NCBI RefSeq assembly: GCF_000746525.1
Contig: NZ_CP009048.1
Location: forward strand, 5,159,501-5,223,500
DNA: 64,000 nt
Direction of reading: 5' to 3'
From: Pseudomonas alkylphenolica
GTDB taxonomy: Bacteria; Pseudomonadota; Gammaproteobacteria; Pseudomonadales; Pseudomonadaceae
A model generated the notes under the pieces. That model searched no databases. It saw only the letters and a program-made list of their open reading frames with translations, and was not told the DNA's origin. Every line of letters begins with the position of its first letter. The stretch's first letter is position 1. This document shows positions 18,092 through 27,454 of the stretch, one piece after another. A program made the translations under genes and the position numbers.

Positions 18092-18880
18092 ATGAGTACC
18101 CTGAGTATCAGCGACCTGCACTGGTCGCCCCTGGGCCACGGCCATTGTCATCACCAGTTCCAGCTGCGCGCGGTCGATCTGCAGGTCAGGGCGGGGGAGT
18201 TCGTCGGCCTGATCGGCCCCAACGGCAGCGGCAAGACCAGCCTGCTGCGTTGTGCTTATCGCTTCAACAAGCCCGAGCGTGGCCAGGTGTGTCTGGATCA
18301 ACACGACCTGTGGCGGCAATCGCCGCGCTGGTGTGCCCAGCGTATCGCTGTGGTCCTGCAGGAATTTCCCGATGCCTTCGGCCTCAACGTCGAGGAAGTC
18401 GTCGCCATGGGTCGCACGCCGCACAAGGGCCTGTTCGACGGCGACAACGACGAAGACCGCCGTTTGGTCAAATCCGCACTGCAGGCGGTCGGTCTGGAGG
18501 GTTTCGACGACCACAGTTTTGCCAGCCTGTCAGGAGGTGAAAAGCAGCGGGTAATTCTCGCCCGCGCGCTGGTTCAGCAGCCGCAACTGTTGATCCTCGA
18601 CGAGCCGACCAACCACCTCGATCCGCGTTATCAGCTGGAGCTGTTGCAGCAGGTACGGTGCCTGGGTATCGGCACCCTTGCGAGCATCCATGACCTGAAT
18701 CTGGCCGCCGCTTTCTGTGATCGCCTGTATGTGCTGGACCACGGGCGCATCGTCGCCAGCGGCACGCCGAGCGAAGTGCTCACCACCGAGTTGCTGCACG
18801 AGGTCTTCGGGGTACAGGCACTGATCGACCGCCACCCGCTCGCCGACCACCCACGCCTTACCTGGATAACCCAGCGATGA
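18092..18880 (+). CDS. ABC importer ATP-binding protein, FecE/BtuD type
   Basis: A 262-residue ATPase with Walker A GPNGSGKTS (about residue 43), signature SLSGGEKQR (about 147), Walker B LLILDEP and the H-loop SIHDLN. It belongs to the group that powers iron-siderophore, haem and cobalamin importers. The ATG at 18092 removes a repeat-encoded N-terminal extension. The substrate-binding gene overlaps its stop. From memory, P. aeruginosa PA2912-PA2914 have the same order next to cob genes and respond to zinc shortage, so the metal is unsettled. Confidence 0.88.
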   Translation: MSTLSISDLHWSPLGHGHCHHQFQLRAVDLQVRAGEFVGLIGPNGSGKTSLLRCAYRFNKPERGQVCLDQHDLWRQSPRWCAQRIAVVLQEFPDAFGLNVEEVVAMGRTPHKGLFDGDNDEDRRLVKSALQAVGLEGFDDHSFASLSGGEKQRVILARALVQQPQLLILDEPTNHLDPRYQLELLQQVRCLGIGTLASIHDLNLAAAFCDRLYVLDHGRIVASGTPSEVLTTELLHEVFGVQALIDRHPLADHPRLTWITQR

Positions 18881-19824
18881 TTCGAACCACCCTGCTTATG
18901 CTGCTGGGCCTGCTCGCCAGCAGCAGCGCCTTCGCCCAGGCGACCCAGTACCCGTTGACCATCCAGAGCTGCAACCGCCAGGTGACCTTCAACAAGGCCC
19001 CGACGCATGCCCTGAGTCACGACATCAACATGACCCAGATGATGCTCGCCCTCGGCCTGCGCCAGCGCATGGTCGGCTACAGCGGTGTCAGCGGCTGGAA
19101 GGCGGTCACTCCTGAGCTGCGCAAAGAACTCGCTGGCCTGCCGGAGCTGGCCAGCAAGTACCCGTCGGTGGAAACCCTGCTCAACGCCAATGTCGACTTC
19201 TTCTTCGCCGGCTGGGACTACGGCATGCGCGTCGGCGGCGACCTGACCCCGCAGACCCTGGCGCCGCTGGACATCCCGGTGTACGAATTGACCGAGTCCT
19301 GTGCCTTCGTCATGAAGCGTCCGGCAGCCAGCCTCGACGACACCTACAACGACCTGCGCAACCTGGGCCGGATCTTCGACGTGCAGGACCGCGCCGAGCA
19401 GTTGATCGGCCAGATGCAGCAGCGCATCGCTGTCGTGCAGCAACAACTGCCCGCACAGCGCCCACGGGTGTTCCTGTATGACAGCGGCGAAGACCGCGCC
19501 ATGACCTCCGGGCGCCTGGGCATGCCGCAAGCGCTGATCGACGCTGCCGGTGGCCGCAACGTACTGGACGATATCGAGGCCAGCTGGACGCGGGTGAACT
19601 GGGAGAGCGTGGTCGAGCGCAACCCTGAAGTGATTGTCATCGTCGACTATGGCGAAATCAGCGCCGCGCAGAAGCAGGCATTCCTCGAACAGCACCCGGC
19701 CCTGCAATCAGTGGCGGCAATCCGCAACAAGCGCTTCGTGGTGATTCCCTACGTCGGCGCCACGCCGAGCCTGGAAAACGTCGAGGCCATCGAAGTCATC
19801 GCCGCCGGCCTGCACGACACATGA
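18877..19824 (+). CDS. ABC importer periplasmic binding protein (TroA/BtuF fold)
   Basis: A 315-residue protein with a signal peptide (residues 1-20, ending SSAFAQ) and the helical-backbone class III binding-protein layout: an N-terminal lobe to about residue 150, a long linking helix (RIFDVQDRAEQLIGQMQQRI) and a C-terminal lobe. A Cys in each lobe region (SCNRQ; ESCAF) and His residues near the start (THALSHD) might contact a metal or metal complex, which is inference. ATGA overlaps on both sides tie it to the ATPase and permease. Confidence 0.87.
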   Translation: MIRTTLLMLLGLLASSSAFAQATQYPLTIQSCNRQVTFNKAPTHALSHDINMTQMMLALGLRQRMVGYSGVSGWKAVTPELRKELAGLPELASKYPSVETLLNANVDFFFAGWDYGMRVGGDLTPQTLAPLDIPVYELTESCAFVMKRPAASLDDTYNDLRNLGRIFDVQDRAEQLIGQMQQRIAVVQQQLPAQRPRVFLYDSGEDRAMTSGRLGMPQALIDAAGGRNVLDDIEASWTRVNWESVVERNPEVIVIVDYGEISAAQKQAFLEQHPALQSVAAIRNKRFVVIPYVGATPSLENVEAIEVIAAGLHDT

Positions 19825-20831
19825 GCCGCTATCGCCTGCTGTTGCTCGGGCTGATTGGCCTGCTGCTGGTGTCCTGCGTGGTGTCGCTGGGTTTTGGCGC
19901 CGCGCCGGTACCAGTCGAGGTGGTATGGCGGGTGCTGCTGTTCAAGGTCTTCGGCATTGCCCCCGAAGCCCCCGCCTGGAGCACCGGCCAGGAACATATC
20001 GTCTGGCTTATCCGCGTGCCGCGCATGCTCCTGGCAGCACTGGTCGGTGGTGGCCTGGCAATGATCGGTGCGGTGCTGCAGGCAACGACGCGCAATCCCT
20101 TGGCCGACCCGCACCTGCTCGGCGTAACCTCCGGTGCCACGCTCGGTGCGGTGCTGGTGGTGCTGCACATCGGTGAAGTACTCGGCGTGCTGACCTTGCC
20201 GCTGGCCGCCTTTGTCGGCGCCCTGTGCAGCATGCTGCTGGTGCTGGCGATTGCCAGCCGCCATGGCCGCCTGGACAGCGACCGCCTGCTGCTGTGCGGC
20301 GTGGCGGTGGCCTTTGTGATGATGGCCATCGCCAACCTGTTGCTGTTTCTCGGCGACCACCGCGCCAGCTCCGCGGTGATGTTCTGGATGCTCGGCGGCC
20401 TGGGCCTGGCGCGCTGGGAGCTGCTGCCGATCCCGGCCATCAGCGTGCTGCTGGGCCTGACCCTGTTGCTGGGCATGGCCCGCGCGCTGAATGCGCTGAT
20501 GGCTGGCGAACAGACGGCGGTGACCCTCGGCTTGAATGCGCGCTCGGTGCGCCTGGTGGCCTTCCTGATCTGCTCACTGCTGACTGGGGTGCTGGTGGCG
20601 ATCAGTGGTTCCATCGGCTTTGTCGGCCTGATGGTCCCGCACATTGCCCGGCGCCTGGTCGGTGCCGAACACACGCGCCTGCTGCCGGTGTGCCTGCTGC
20701 TCGGCAGCCTGTTCCTGATCTGGGTCGATGTGGCCGCGCGCACGCTGATTTCGCCGGAGGACCTGCCCATCGGTATCGCCACCGCAGCCATCGGCGGCCT
20801 GTTCTTTATCGGCTTGATGCGCAAGCGTTGA
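19821..20831 (+). CDS. ABC importer permease, FecCD/BtuC type
   Basis: A 336-residue membrane protein with about ten helices. Family motifs are the coupling-helix region RVPRMLLAALVGGGLAMIGA near residue 65, NPLADPHLLGV near residue 93, and SIGFVGLMVPHIARRLVG near residue 265. It carries siderophore-, haem- or corrinoid-type substrates across the inner membrane with the two genes before it. It starts in an ATGA overlap with the binding-protein gene. Confidence 0.9.
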   Translation: MSRYRLLLLGLIGLLLVSCVVSLGFGAAPVPVEVVWRVLLFKVFGIAPEAPAWSTGQEHIVWLIRVPRMLLAALVGGGLAMIGAVLQATTRNPLADPHLLGVTSGATLGAVLVVLHIGEVLGVLTLPLAAFVGALCSMLLVLAIASRHGRLDSDRLLLCGVAVAFVMMAIANLLLFLGDHRASSAVMFWMLGGLGLARWELLPIPAISVLLGLTLLLGMARALNALMAGEQTAVTLGLNARSVRLVAFLICSLLTGVLVAISGSIGFVGLMVPHIARRLVGAEHTRLLPVCLLLGSLFLIWVDVAARTLISPEDLPIGIATAAIGGLFFIGLMRKR

Positions 20832-20941
20832 TCACCGTCAACCACGCTTTGGTCTTGAGACGTATTGTCGCGGTTGCGCCAGGAAGGCGCGTGTTAGCCT
20901 AGCGCGCACAAGAGAACTGTACTGAACGGAATGCCGAGCCT

Positions 20942-22357
20942 ATGACCGCGAACCTGTCCCCGCAACACCCCACGCCTGACGAACACGAACACCTCGAACG
21001 CAGCCTCTCCAACCGCCATATTCAGCTGATCGCCATCGGTGGCGCCATCGGCACCGGGCTGTTCATGGGCTCGGGCAAGACCATCAGCCTCGCCGGCCCG
21101 TCGATCATCTTCGTCTACATGATCATCGGCTTCATGCTGTTCTTCGTCATGCGCGCCATGGGCGAACTGCTGCTGTCGAACCTGGAATACAAGTCGTTCA
21201 TCGACTTCTCCGCCGACCTGCTCGGTCCCTGGGCGGGCTATTTCACCGGCTGGACCTACTGGTTCTGCTGGATCATCACCGGTATCGCCGACGTCATTGC
21301 CATCTCCGCCTACTCACAGTTCTGGTTTCCCGATCTGCCGCAGTGGGCGCCGGCGCTGGCGTGTGTCGGCCTGTTGCTGTCGCTGAACCTGATCACGGTG
21401 AAGATGTTCGGCGAGATCGAGTTCTGGTTTGCCATGATCAAGATCGTTGCGATTCTCGCCCTGGTCGGCACTGGCCTGTACATGGTCCTGGTCGGCTTCG
21501 AATCGCCAGCCGGACGTACCGCCAACCTGGCCAACCTGTGGAACGATGACGGCATGTTCCCCCATGGCCTGATGGGCTTCTTCGCCGGCTTCCAGATTGC
21601 CGTGTTTGCCTTCGTCGGTATCGAGCTGGTGGGTACCACTGCCGCCGAGGCGAAGAACCCCGAGCGCACCCTGCCGCGTGCAATCAACTCGATTCCGGTG
21701 CGGATCATCATCTTCTACGTCCTGGCGCTGATCACCATCATGGTGGTGACACCATGGCGTGACGTGGTGCCGGGCAAGAGCCCGTTCGTTGAACTGTTCG
21801 TGCTGGCGGGACTGCCTGCGGCGGCGAGCATCATCAACTTCGTGGTGCTGACCTCGGCCGCCTCTTCGGCCAACAGCGGCGTGTTCTCCACCAGCCGCAT
21901 GCTGTTCGGCCTGGCCCAGCAAGGCGATGCGCCGCGCAGCTTCGAGCACCTGTCCAGCCGCAAGGTACCGGCCAACGGCTTGTACTTCTCCTGCACCTGC
22001 CTGTTGCTCGGCGCGGCGCTGATGTACGTGATTCCGGACCTGATCGAAGCCTTCACCCTGGTGACCACGGTGTCGGCGATCCTGTTCATGTTCGTCTGGA
22101 CCCTGATCCTGCTGTCGTACCTGAGCTTCCGCAAAAACCGCCCGGCCCTGCATCAGGCGTCGAAGTACAAGATGCCCGGCGGACGTTTGATGTGCTACGT
22201 GTGCCTGACCTTCTTCGCCTTCATCCTGGTGCTGCTGAGCCTGGAGAGCGACACCCGTCAGGCATTGATCGTCACGCCGCTGTGGTTCCTGTTGCTGGCC
22301 GTGACCTATCAGTTCGTGCGGCGCAATCGCCAAGCGTTGGCAACCCAGCAGAACTGA
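20942..22357 (+). CDS. cycA: Amino acid permease, D-Ser/D-Ala/Gly (CycA) type
   Basis: A 471-residue APC-superfamily symporter with twelve hydrophobic segments. The first helix carries IGGAIGTGLFMGSGK, the substrate-binding hallmark, and the AAEAKNPERTLPRAI stretch after helix 6 is typical of the amino acid transporter subgroup. Similarity to CycA suggests uptake of D-serine, D-alanine and glycine; specificity cannot be proved from sequence. It stands alone in front of the urt operon, separated by a strong hairpin. No sure promoter was found in the 110 bp upstream. Confidence 0.85.
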   Translation: MTANLSPQHPTPDEHEHLERSLSNRHIQLIAIGGAIGTGLFMGSGKTISLAGPSIIFVYMIIGFMLFFVMRAMGELLLSNLEYKSFIDFSADLLGPWAGYFTGWTYWFCWIITGIADVIAISAYSQFWFPDLPQWAPALACVGLLLSLNLITVKMFGEIEFWFAMIKIVAILALVGTGLYMVLVGFESPAGRTANLANLWNDDGMFPHGLMGFFAGFQIAVFAFVGIELVGTTAAEAKNPERTLPRAINSIPVRIIIFYVLALITIMVVTPWRDVVPGKSPFVELFVLAGLPAAASIINFVVLTSAASSANSGVFSTSRMLFGLAQQGDAPRSFEHLSSRKVPANGLYFSCTCLLLGAALMYVIPDLIEAFTLVTTVSAILFMFVWTLILLSYLSFRKNRPALHQASKYKMPGGRLMCYVCLTFFAFILVLLSLESDTRQALIVTPLWFLLLAVTYQFVRRNRQALATQQN

Positions 22358-22361
22358 CCCC

Positions 22362-22396
22362 CAGCCGGTTGCGCACCAGCGCGGCGCAACCGGCTG
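22362..22396 (+). terminator. Stem-loop behind the permease gene
   Basis: A perfect 13-bp inverted repeat (CAGCCGGTTGCGC, 9-bp loop, then the complement) 4 bp after the stop. It lacks a T-run, so it may protect the 3' end or act as an operator instead of a classical terminator. Confidence 0.5.
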
Positions 22397-22481
22397 CACC
22401 GCCTCCCCCGTTCAGCCCCAGGCCGGTGCAAGTATTCGCCTCCACGCCGCTCAATGCCCGTGCCAGAGCCCTCGGCGGTTC

Positions 22482-22497
22482 CGGCACAGCCCTTGCT
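22482..22497 (+). promoter_or_regulatory. Sigma-54 promoter of the urt operon
   Basis: CGGCACAGCCCTTGCT fits the -24/-12 consensus TGGCACG-N4-TTGCW except for the first base and the base after CGGCAC. GG and GC are 12 bp apart as required. The predicted start of transcription is about 54 bp before the urtA ATG. A nitrogen-source importer is a natural NtrC/RpoN target; a clean NtrC site was not recognised. Confidence 0.75.
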
Positions 22498-22561
22498 AAA
22501 GCTCTCTCCCGAAGTCGCCATCTGCCTTACCCGCACATTCGAACTCAACGGAGAGAGCACT

Positions 22562-23827
22562 ATGAAGCGTCGCAGTCTGATCAAGGCCTTCACCCTCAGC
22601 GCGTCCATCGCGGCGATGGGTCTTAGCTGGAGCATTCAGGCCGCCGAGACCATCAAGGTCGGCATCCTGCATTCGCTGTCCGGGACCATGGCGATTTCCG
22701 AGACCTCGCTCAAGGACATGGCCTTGATGACCATCGAGCAGATCAACGCCAAGGGTGGCGTCAACGGCAAGCTGCTGGAACCGGTGGTGGTCGACCCGGC
22801 GTCGAACTGGCCGCTGTTCGCCGAGAAAGGCCGCCAGCTGCTGACTCAGGACAAGGTCGCGGTGGTGTTCGGTTGCTGGACCTCGGTGTCACGCAAGTCG
22901 GTGCTGCCAGTGTTCGAAGAGCTCAACGGCCTGCTGTTCTACCCGGTGCAGTACGAAGGCGAAGAAATGTCGCCGAACGTCTTCTACACCGGCGCCGCGC
23001 CGAACCAGCAGGCGATCCCGGCGGTGGAGTACCTGATGAGCGAAGACGGCGGCGCGGCCAGGCGCTACTTCCTGCTCGGCACCGACTATGTCTATCCACG
23101 CACCACCAACAAGATCCTGCGCGCCTTCCTGCACAGCAAGGGCGTGGCCGACAAGGACATCGAAGAGGTGTACACGCCGTTTGGCCACAGCGACTATCAA
23201 ACCATCGTCGCCAACATCAAGAAGTTCTCGGCAGGCGGCAAGACGGCGGTGATCTCCACGGTCAACGGCGACTCCAACGTGCCGTTCTACAAAGAACTGG
23301 CCAACCAGGGTCTGAAAGCCACCGACGTGCCGGTGGTGGCCTTCTCCGTGGGTGAAGAAGAACTGCGCGGGATCGACACCAAGCCGTTGGTGGGGCATCT
23401 GGCAGCATGGAACTACTTCGAGTCGGTGGACAACCCGGTCAACAGCCAGTTCGTCGCCGACTGGAAAGCCTACGCCAAGGCCAAGAACCTGCCGGGCGCC
23501 GACAAGGCGGTGACCAACGATCCGATGGAAGCCACCTACGTCGGTATCCACATGTGGGCCCAGGCAGTCGAGAAGGCTGGCACCACCGATGTCGACAAGG
23601 TTCGCGAAGCCCTGGCCGGGCAGACTTTCAAGGCACCGTCGGGTTACACCCTGACCATGGACAAGACCAACCACCACCTGCACAAGCCGGTGATGATCGG
23701 CGAGATCCAGGATGACGGGCAGTTCAATGTGGTCTGGGAGACCGAGCAGCCGCTGCGGGCGCAGCCGTGGAGCCCGTTCATTCCGGGTAATGACAAGCGG
23801 CCGGATTATGCGGTGAAGGGTAACTGA
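22562..23827 (+). CDS. urtA: Urea ABC transporter substrate-binding protein
   Basis: A 421-residue periplasmic protein. It begins MKRRSLIKAF with a signal sequence to about residue 29 (SIQA, before AETIKVGILHSLSGTM), and shows the UrtA-typical MAISETSLKD, GCWTSVSRKSVLPV, QYEGEE and NYYWESVD-like NYFESVDNPVN segments. The ATG at 22562 follows GGAGAGAGCACT; a longer in-frame ORF upstream runs through the promoter and is not the start. It is the first gene of urtABCDE. Confidence 0.95.
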   Translation: MKRRSLIKAFTLSASIAAMGLSWSIQAAETIKVGILHSLSGTMAISETSLKDMALMTIEQINAKGGVNGKLLEPVVVDPASNWPLFAEKGRQLLTQDKVAVVFGCWTSVSRKSVLPVFEELNGLLFYPVQYEGEEMSPNVFYTGAAPNQQAIPAVEYLMSEDGGAARRYFLLGTDYVYPRTTNKILRAFLHSKGVADKDIEEVYTPFGHSDYQTIVANIKKFSAGGKTAVISTVNGDSNVPFYKELANQGLKATDVPVVAFSVGEEELRGIDTKPLVGHLAAWNYFESVDNPVNSQFVADWKAYAKAKNLPGADKAVTNDPMEATYVGIHMWAQAVEKAGTTDVDKVREALAGQTFKAPSGYTLTMDKTNHHLHKPVMIGEIQDDGQFNVVWETEQPLRAQPWSPFIPGNDKRPDYAVKGN

Positions 23828-23831
23828 GTTC

Positions 23832-23898
23832 ATCGCGGGGCAAGCCCGCTCCCACAGGGGGGATACACAACCCCGGTGGGAGCGGGCTTGCCCCGCGA
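23832..23898. repeat. REP pair 5
   Basis: Two consensus copies with the ATCGCGGGG ends outward and GTGGGAG ends inward, between urtA and urtB. Its RNA hairpin could trim or stabilise the urtA message relative to the rest. Confidence 0.93.
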
Positions 23899-23931
23899 AG
23901 AGGCCCCAAAGCACCCCACAAGGAAACCGTC

Positions 23932-25428
23932 ATGCCCAAGGCTCTCCTGTACCTTTTCCTCAGTCTTCTACTGCTGCCCCTGGCCGCCCAGGCCAGCGAT
24001 GCCGACTACTTCATCGCCGCCAAGGCCAACGACCAGGCCCGCCTGCTTCAGGACTGGGCAGCACAACCCGACCCGGCTCGCCTGGAACTGCTGACTTCCC
24101 TGCAGCAGGGCCGCCTCAGCGCCAGCGACAACCGCAAGCTGCGCCTGAACAATCGCCTGCGCGGGCTCGTCGATAACGCCCTGGCCAGCCATCAATTACT
24201 CAGCGACGACGCCAAGGTGCGTCTGGCCGCCGCCCAACAGCTGCAAAAAAGCGCCCAGCCGCCACAAGTCGCCTTCCTCGACCGACGCTTCGCCACTGAA
24301 ACCGATGCCGCCGTGCACGCAGCCCTCGGCCTGGCCCTGGCCAACCTGCAACTGGCAGCCAGCGACCCAGCCGTACGCCTGGCCGCCGTACGTCTGCTCG
24401 GTGAAACCGGCGACCCGATGGCCCGCACCCGCCTCGAATCGCTGCTTGAACCTGGCGTAGAAACCGACGCCAGTGTCCGCACCGCCGCCGAAACCAGCCT
24501 GGCCCAGGTCAAGCGCAAGCTGCTGGTCGGTGAACTACTCGGCCAGGCCTTCAGCGGCCTGTCGCTGGGCTCGATCCTGCTGTTGGCCGCCCTGGGCCTG
24601 GCAATCACCTTCGGCCTGCTCGGGGTGATCAACATGGCCCACGGCGAGATGCTGATGCTCGGCGCTTACGCCACCTATGTGGTGCAGGTGCTGATCCAGC
24701 GCTACGCACCAAGCGCCATCGAGTTCTATCCGCTGATTGCCCTGCCGGTGGCCTTCGCCGTCAGTGCCGGGGTCGGCATGCTGCTGGAACGCACGGTGAT
24801 CCGTCACTTGTACGGTCGCCCGCTGGAAACCCTGCTGGCGACCTGGGGCATCAGCCTGATCCTGATCCAGGCCATCCGCCTGCTGTTTGGCGCGCAGAAC
24901 GTCGAAGTGGCCAACCCGGGCTGGCTCTCCGGCGGTATTCAGGTGCTGCCGAACCTGGTCCTGCCCTACAGCCGCATGGTGATCATCGGCTTCGCCCTGT
25001 TCGTGGTGTTGCTGACCTGGCTGCTGCTCAACCGTACGCGCCTGGGCCTGAACGTGCGTGCCGTCACCCAGAACCGCAACATGGCCGCCTGCTGCGGCGT
25101 GCCCACCGGGCGCGTGGACATGCTCGCCTTTGGCCTCGGGTCGGGCATCGCCGGGCTCGGCGGCGTGGCCCTGAGCCAGATCGGCAACGTCGGCCCGGAC
25201 CTGGGCCAGAGCTACATCATCGATTCCTTCCTGGTGGTGGTGCTCGGCGGCGTCGGGCAACTGGCCGGTAGCCTCTGGGCCGCCTTCGGCCTGGGGATAG
25301 CCAACAAACTGCTGGAGCCGCAGATCGGTGCGGTGCTCGGCAAGATCCTCATCCTTGCGCTGATTATTCTGTTCATCCAGAAACGCCCGCAAGGCCTCTT
25401 CGCCCTCAAGGGACGGGTAATCGACTGA
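23932..25428 (+). CDS. urtB: Urea ABC transporter permease UrtB
   Basis: A 498-residue permease. A signal peptide (residues 1-22) and an Ala/Leu-rich, repeat-like helical periplasmic domain of about 180 residues precede the LivH-type membrane part that begins near residue 200 (GLSLGSILLLAALGLAITFGL, then VINMAHGEMLMLGAY). That N-terminal extension is characteristic of UrtB. The stop overlaps the urtC start (TGATG). Confidence 0.95.
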   Translation: MPKALLYLFLSLLLLPLAAQASDADYFIAAKANDQARLLQDWAAQPDPARLELLTSLQQGRLSASDNRKLRLNNRLRGLVDNALASHQLLSDDAKVRLAAAQQLQKSAQPPQVAFLDRRFATETDAAVHAALGLALANLQLAASDPAVRLAAVRLLGETGDPMARTRLESLLEPGVETDASVRTAAETSLAQVKRKLLVGELLGQAFSGLSLGSILLLAALGLAITFGLLGVINMAHGEMLMLGAYATYVVQVLIQRYAPSAIEFYPLIALPVAFAVSAGVGMLLERTVIRHLYGRPLETLLATWGISLILIQAIRLLFGAQNVEVANPGWLSGGIQVLPNLVLPYSRMVIIGFALFVVLLTWLLLNRTRLGLNVRAVTQNRNMAACCGVPTGRVDMLAFGLGSGIAGLGGVALSQIGNVGPDLGQSYIIDSFLVVVLGGVGQLAGSLWAAFGLGIANKLLEPQIGAVLGKILILALIILFIQKRPQGLFALKGRVID

Positions 25429-26507
25429 TGAACCAGCCTCTGCTTGTTACCGCCAGCCAGAAAGCCGGCCCGCGCTGGACGGTGGCCATTGCTGCTGTTG
25501 TCCTGCTGGTGCTGCTGGCCCTGCCGTTGTTGTCGTTGCTACCCGACGGCCATGGCCTACAGGTCTCGGCCTATACCCTGACCCTGGTCGGCAAGATTCT
25601 CTGCTACGCCATTGTCGCCCTGGCACTGGATCTGGTCTGGGGCTATGCCGGATTGCTGTCGCTGGGTCACGGGCTGTTCTTCGCCCTCGGCGGCTATGCC
25701 ATGGGCATGTACCTGATGCGCGAGGCGGCGGGCGATGGCCTGCCGGCGTTCATGACCTTCCTGTCGTGGACCGAACTGCCCTGGTACTGGGCCGGCACCC
25801 AGCACTTTGCCTGGGCCCTGTGCCTGGTGGTGCTGGCGCCCGGATTGCTGGCGTTGGTGTTCGGCTTCTTCGCCTTCCGCTCGCGGATCAAGGGCGTGTA
25901 TTTCTCGATCATGACCCAGGCCCTGACCTTCGCCGGCATGCTCTTGTTCTTTCGCAACGAGACCGGTTTTGGCGGCAACAACGGCTTTACCAACTTTCGC
26001 AGCATCCTCGGTTTTCCGATCACTGCGCAAAGCACCCGCGCGGTGCTGTTCCTGCTGACCGTCGCGCTGCTGGTGGTCAGCCTGTACCTCGGCTGGCGCC
26101 TGGCCCGGAGCAAGTTCGGCCGGGTGCTGACCGCGCTGCGCGACGCCGAGAACCGGCTGATGTTCTGTGGCTACGACCCGCGTGGTTTCAAGCTGTTCGT
26201 CTGGGTGCTCAGCGCCGTGCTCTGCGGCCTGGCTGGTGCGCTGTATGTACCGCAGGTGGGCATCATCAACCCCAGTGAAATGTCGCCGACCAACTCCATC
26301 GAAGCCGCCGTGTGGGTGGCCCTCGGTGGGCGCGGCACCCTGATCGGCCCGTTGCTCGGCGCCGGTCTGGTCAATGGCATGAAGAGCTGGTTCACCGTGG
26401 CGTTTCCCGAGTACTGGCTGTTCTGCCTGGGAGCGCTGTTCATTGTGGTCACCTTGTACCTGCCCAAAGGCGTAGTCGGACTGCTGAAGAAAAGGGGCGA
26501 GCAATGA
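25428..26507 (+). CDS. urtC: Urea ABC transporter permease UrtC
   Basis: A 359-residue LivM-type permease with about ten helices; the GYAGLLSLGHGLFFALGGYAMG block near residue 72 and the LRDAENRLMFCGYDPRGFK block near residue 235 are typical. It forms the translocation channel with UrtB. It is coupled at both ends, by a one-base overlap with urtB and an ATGA overlap with urtD. Confidence 0.95.
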   Translation: MNQPLLVTASQKAGPRWTVAIAAVVLLVLLALPLLSLLPDGHGLQVSAYTLTLVGKILCYAIVALALDLVWGYAGLLSLGHGLFFALGGYAMGMYLMREAAGDGLPAFMTFLSWTELPWYWAGTQHFAWALCLVVLAPGLLALVFGFFAFRSRIKGVYFSIMTQALTFAGMLLFFRNETGFGGNNGFTNFRSILGFPITAQSTRAVLFLLTVALLVVSLYLGWRLARSKFGRVLTALRDAENRLMFCGYDPRGFKLFVWVLSAVLCGLAGALYVPQVGIINPSEMSPTNSIEAAVWVALGGRGTLIGPLLGAGLVNGMKSWFTVAFPEYWLFCLGALFIVVTLYLPKGVVGLLKKRGEQ

Positions 26508-27364
26508 GAGCCATACCACTGCCACCGGTGCACCCGGAATTCATGCTCGAACCGATCCTCGACGCCGGCAGCGGCCGCGATGCCATCGGCCTTGGCCAGG
26601 TGCGCGGCGCAGGCCTGGATGCCCGCCACGGTACCGTTCTGACGCTGGAGGACATCAGCGTCAGCTTCGACGGATTCAAGGCACTCAATGCGCTGAATCT
26701 GTACATCGGCGTCGGCGAATTGCGCTGCATCATCGGCCCTAACGGCGCGGGTAAAACCACCCTGATGGATGTGATCACCGGCAAGACCCGCCCCAGCAGC
26801 GGCAAGGCCTGGTTCGGCGATACCCTCGACCTGACGCGCATGAGCGAAGTACAGATCGCCCAGGCCGGCATCGGGCGCAAGTTCCAGAAGCCGACGGTGT
26901 TCGAGGCCTTGAGTGTGTTCGAGAACCTGGAACTGGCGCAGAAGGCCGACAAGTCGGTACTCGCCAGCCTGATTGCACGCCTGAGTGGTGAACAAAGGGA
27001 CCGTATCGACGAAATCCTCCACACCATTCGCCTGACCGCCTCTGCTCAACGCCCGGCTGGTTTGCTCTCGCACGGCCAGAAGCAATTCCTGGAGATCGGC
27101 ATGCTGTTGATGCAAGACCCGCAACTGCTGCTGCTCGACGAGCCGGTGGCGGGCATGACCGACGCTGAAACCGAGTTCACCGCCGAACTGTTCAAGGGCC
27201 TGGCCGGCAAGCACTCACTGATGGTGGTCGAGCACGACATGGGCTTTGTCGGCAGCATTGCCGACCATGTCACCGTGCTGCACCAGGGTAGTGTGCTGGC
27301 AGAGGGTTCGCTGGAACAGGTGCAGGCTGAGGATCGGGTTATTGAGGTTTATCTGGGTAGGTAA
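26504..27364 (+). CDS. urtD: Urea ABC transporter ATPase UrtD
   Basis: A 286-residue LivG-type ATPase. A non-conserved 40-residue leader precedes LTLEDISVSFDGFKALN; Walker A is GPNGAGKTT (about residue 80), the signature LLSHGQKQF, and Walker B LLLLDEP. SHGQ replacing SGGQ is usual in UrtD. The ATG at 26504 overlaps the urtC stop. It works as a heterodimer with UrtE. Confidence 0.95.
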   Translation: MRAIPLPPVHPEFMLEPILDAGSGRDAIGLGQVRGAGLDARHGTVLTLEDISVSFDGFKALNALNLYIGVGELRCIIGPNGAGKTTLMDVITGKTRPSSGKAWFGDTLDLTRMSEVQIAQAGIGRKFQKPTVFEALSVFENLELAQKADKSVLASLIARLSGEQRDRIDEILHTIRLTASAQRPAGLLSHGQKQFLEIGMLLMQDPQLLLLDEPVAGMTDAETEFTAELFKGLAGKHSLMVVEHDMGFVGSIADHVTVLHQGSVLAEGSLEQVQAEDRVIEVYLGR

Positions 27365-27372
27365 TTTAAAGC

Positions 27373-27431
27373 ATCGCGGGGCAAGCCCGCTCCCACAGGG
27401 GGGGCTCGGTGGGAGCGGGCTTGCCCCGCGA
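27373..27431. repeat. REP pair 6
   Basis: ATCGCGGGG ends outward, with a short 14-bp centre; it lies between urtD and urtE. Confidence 0.93.
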
Positions 27432-27454
27432 AAAGGCCAACCAAGGACAACACC

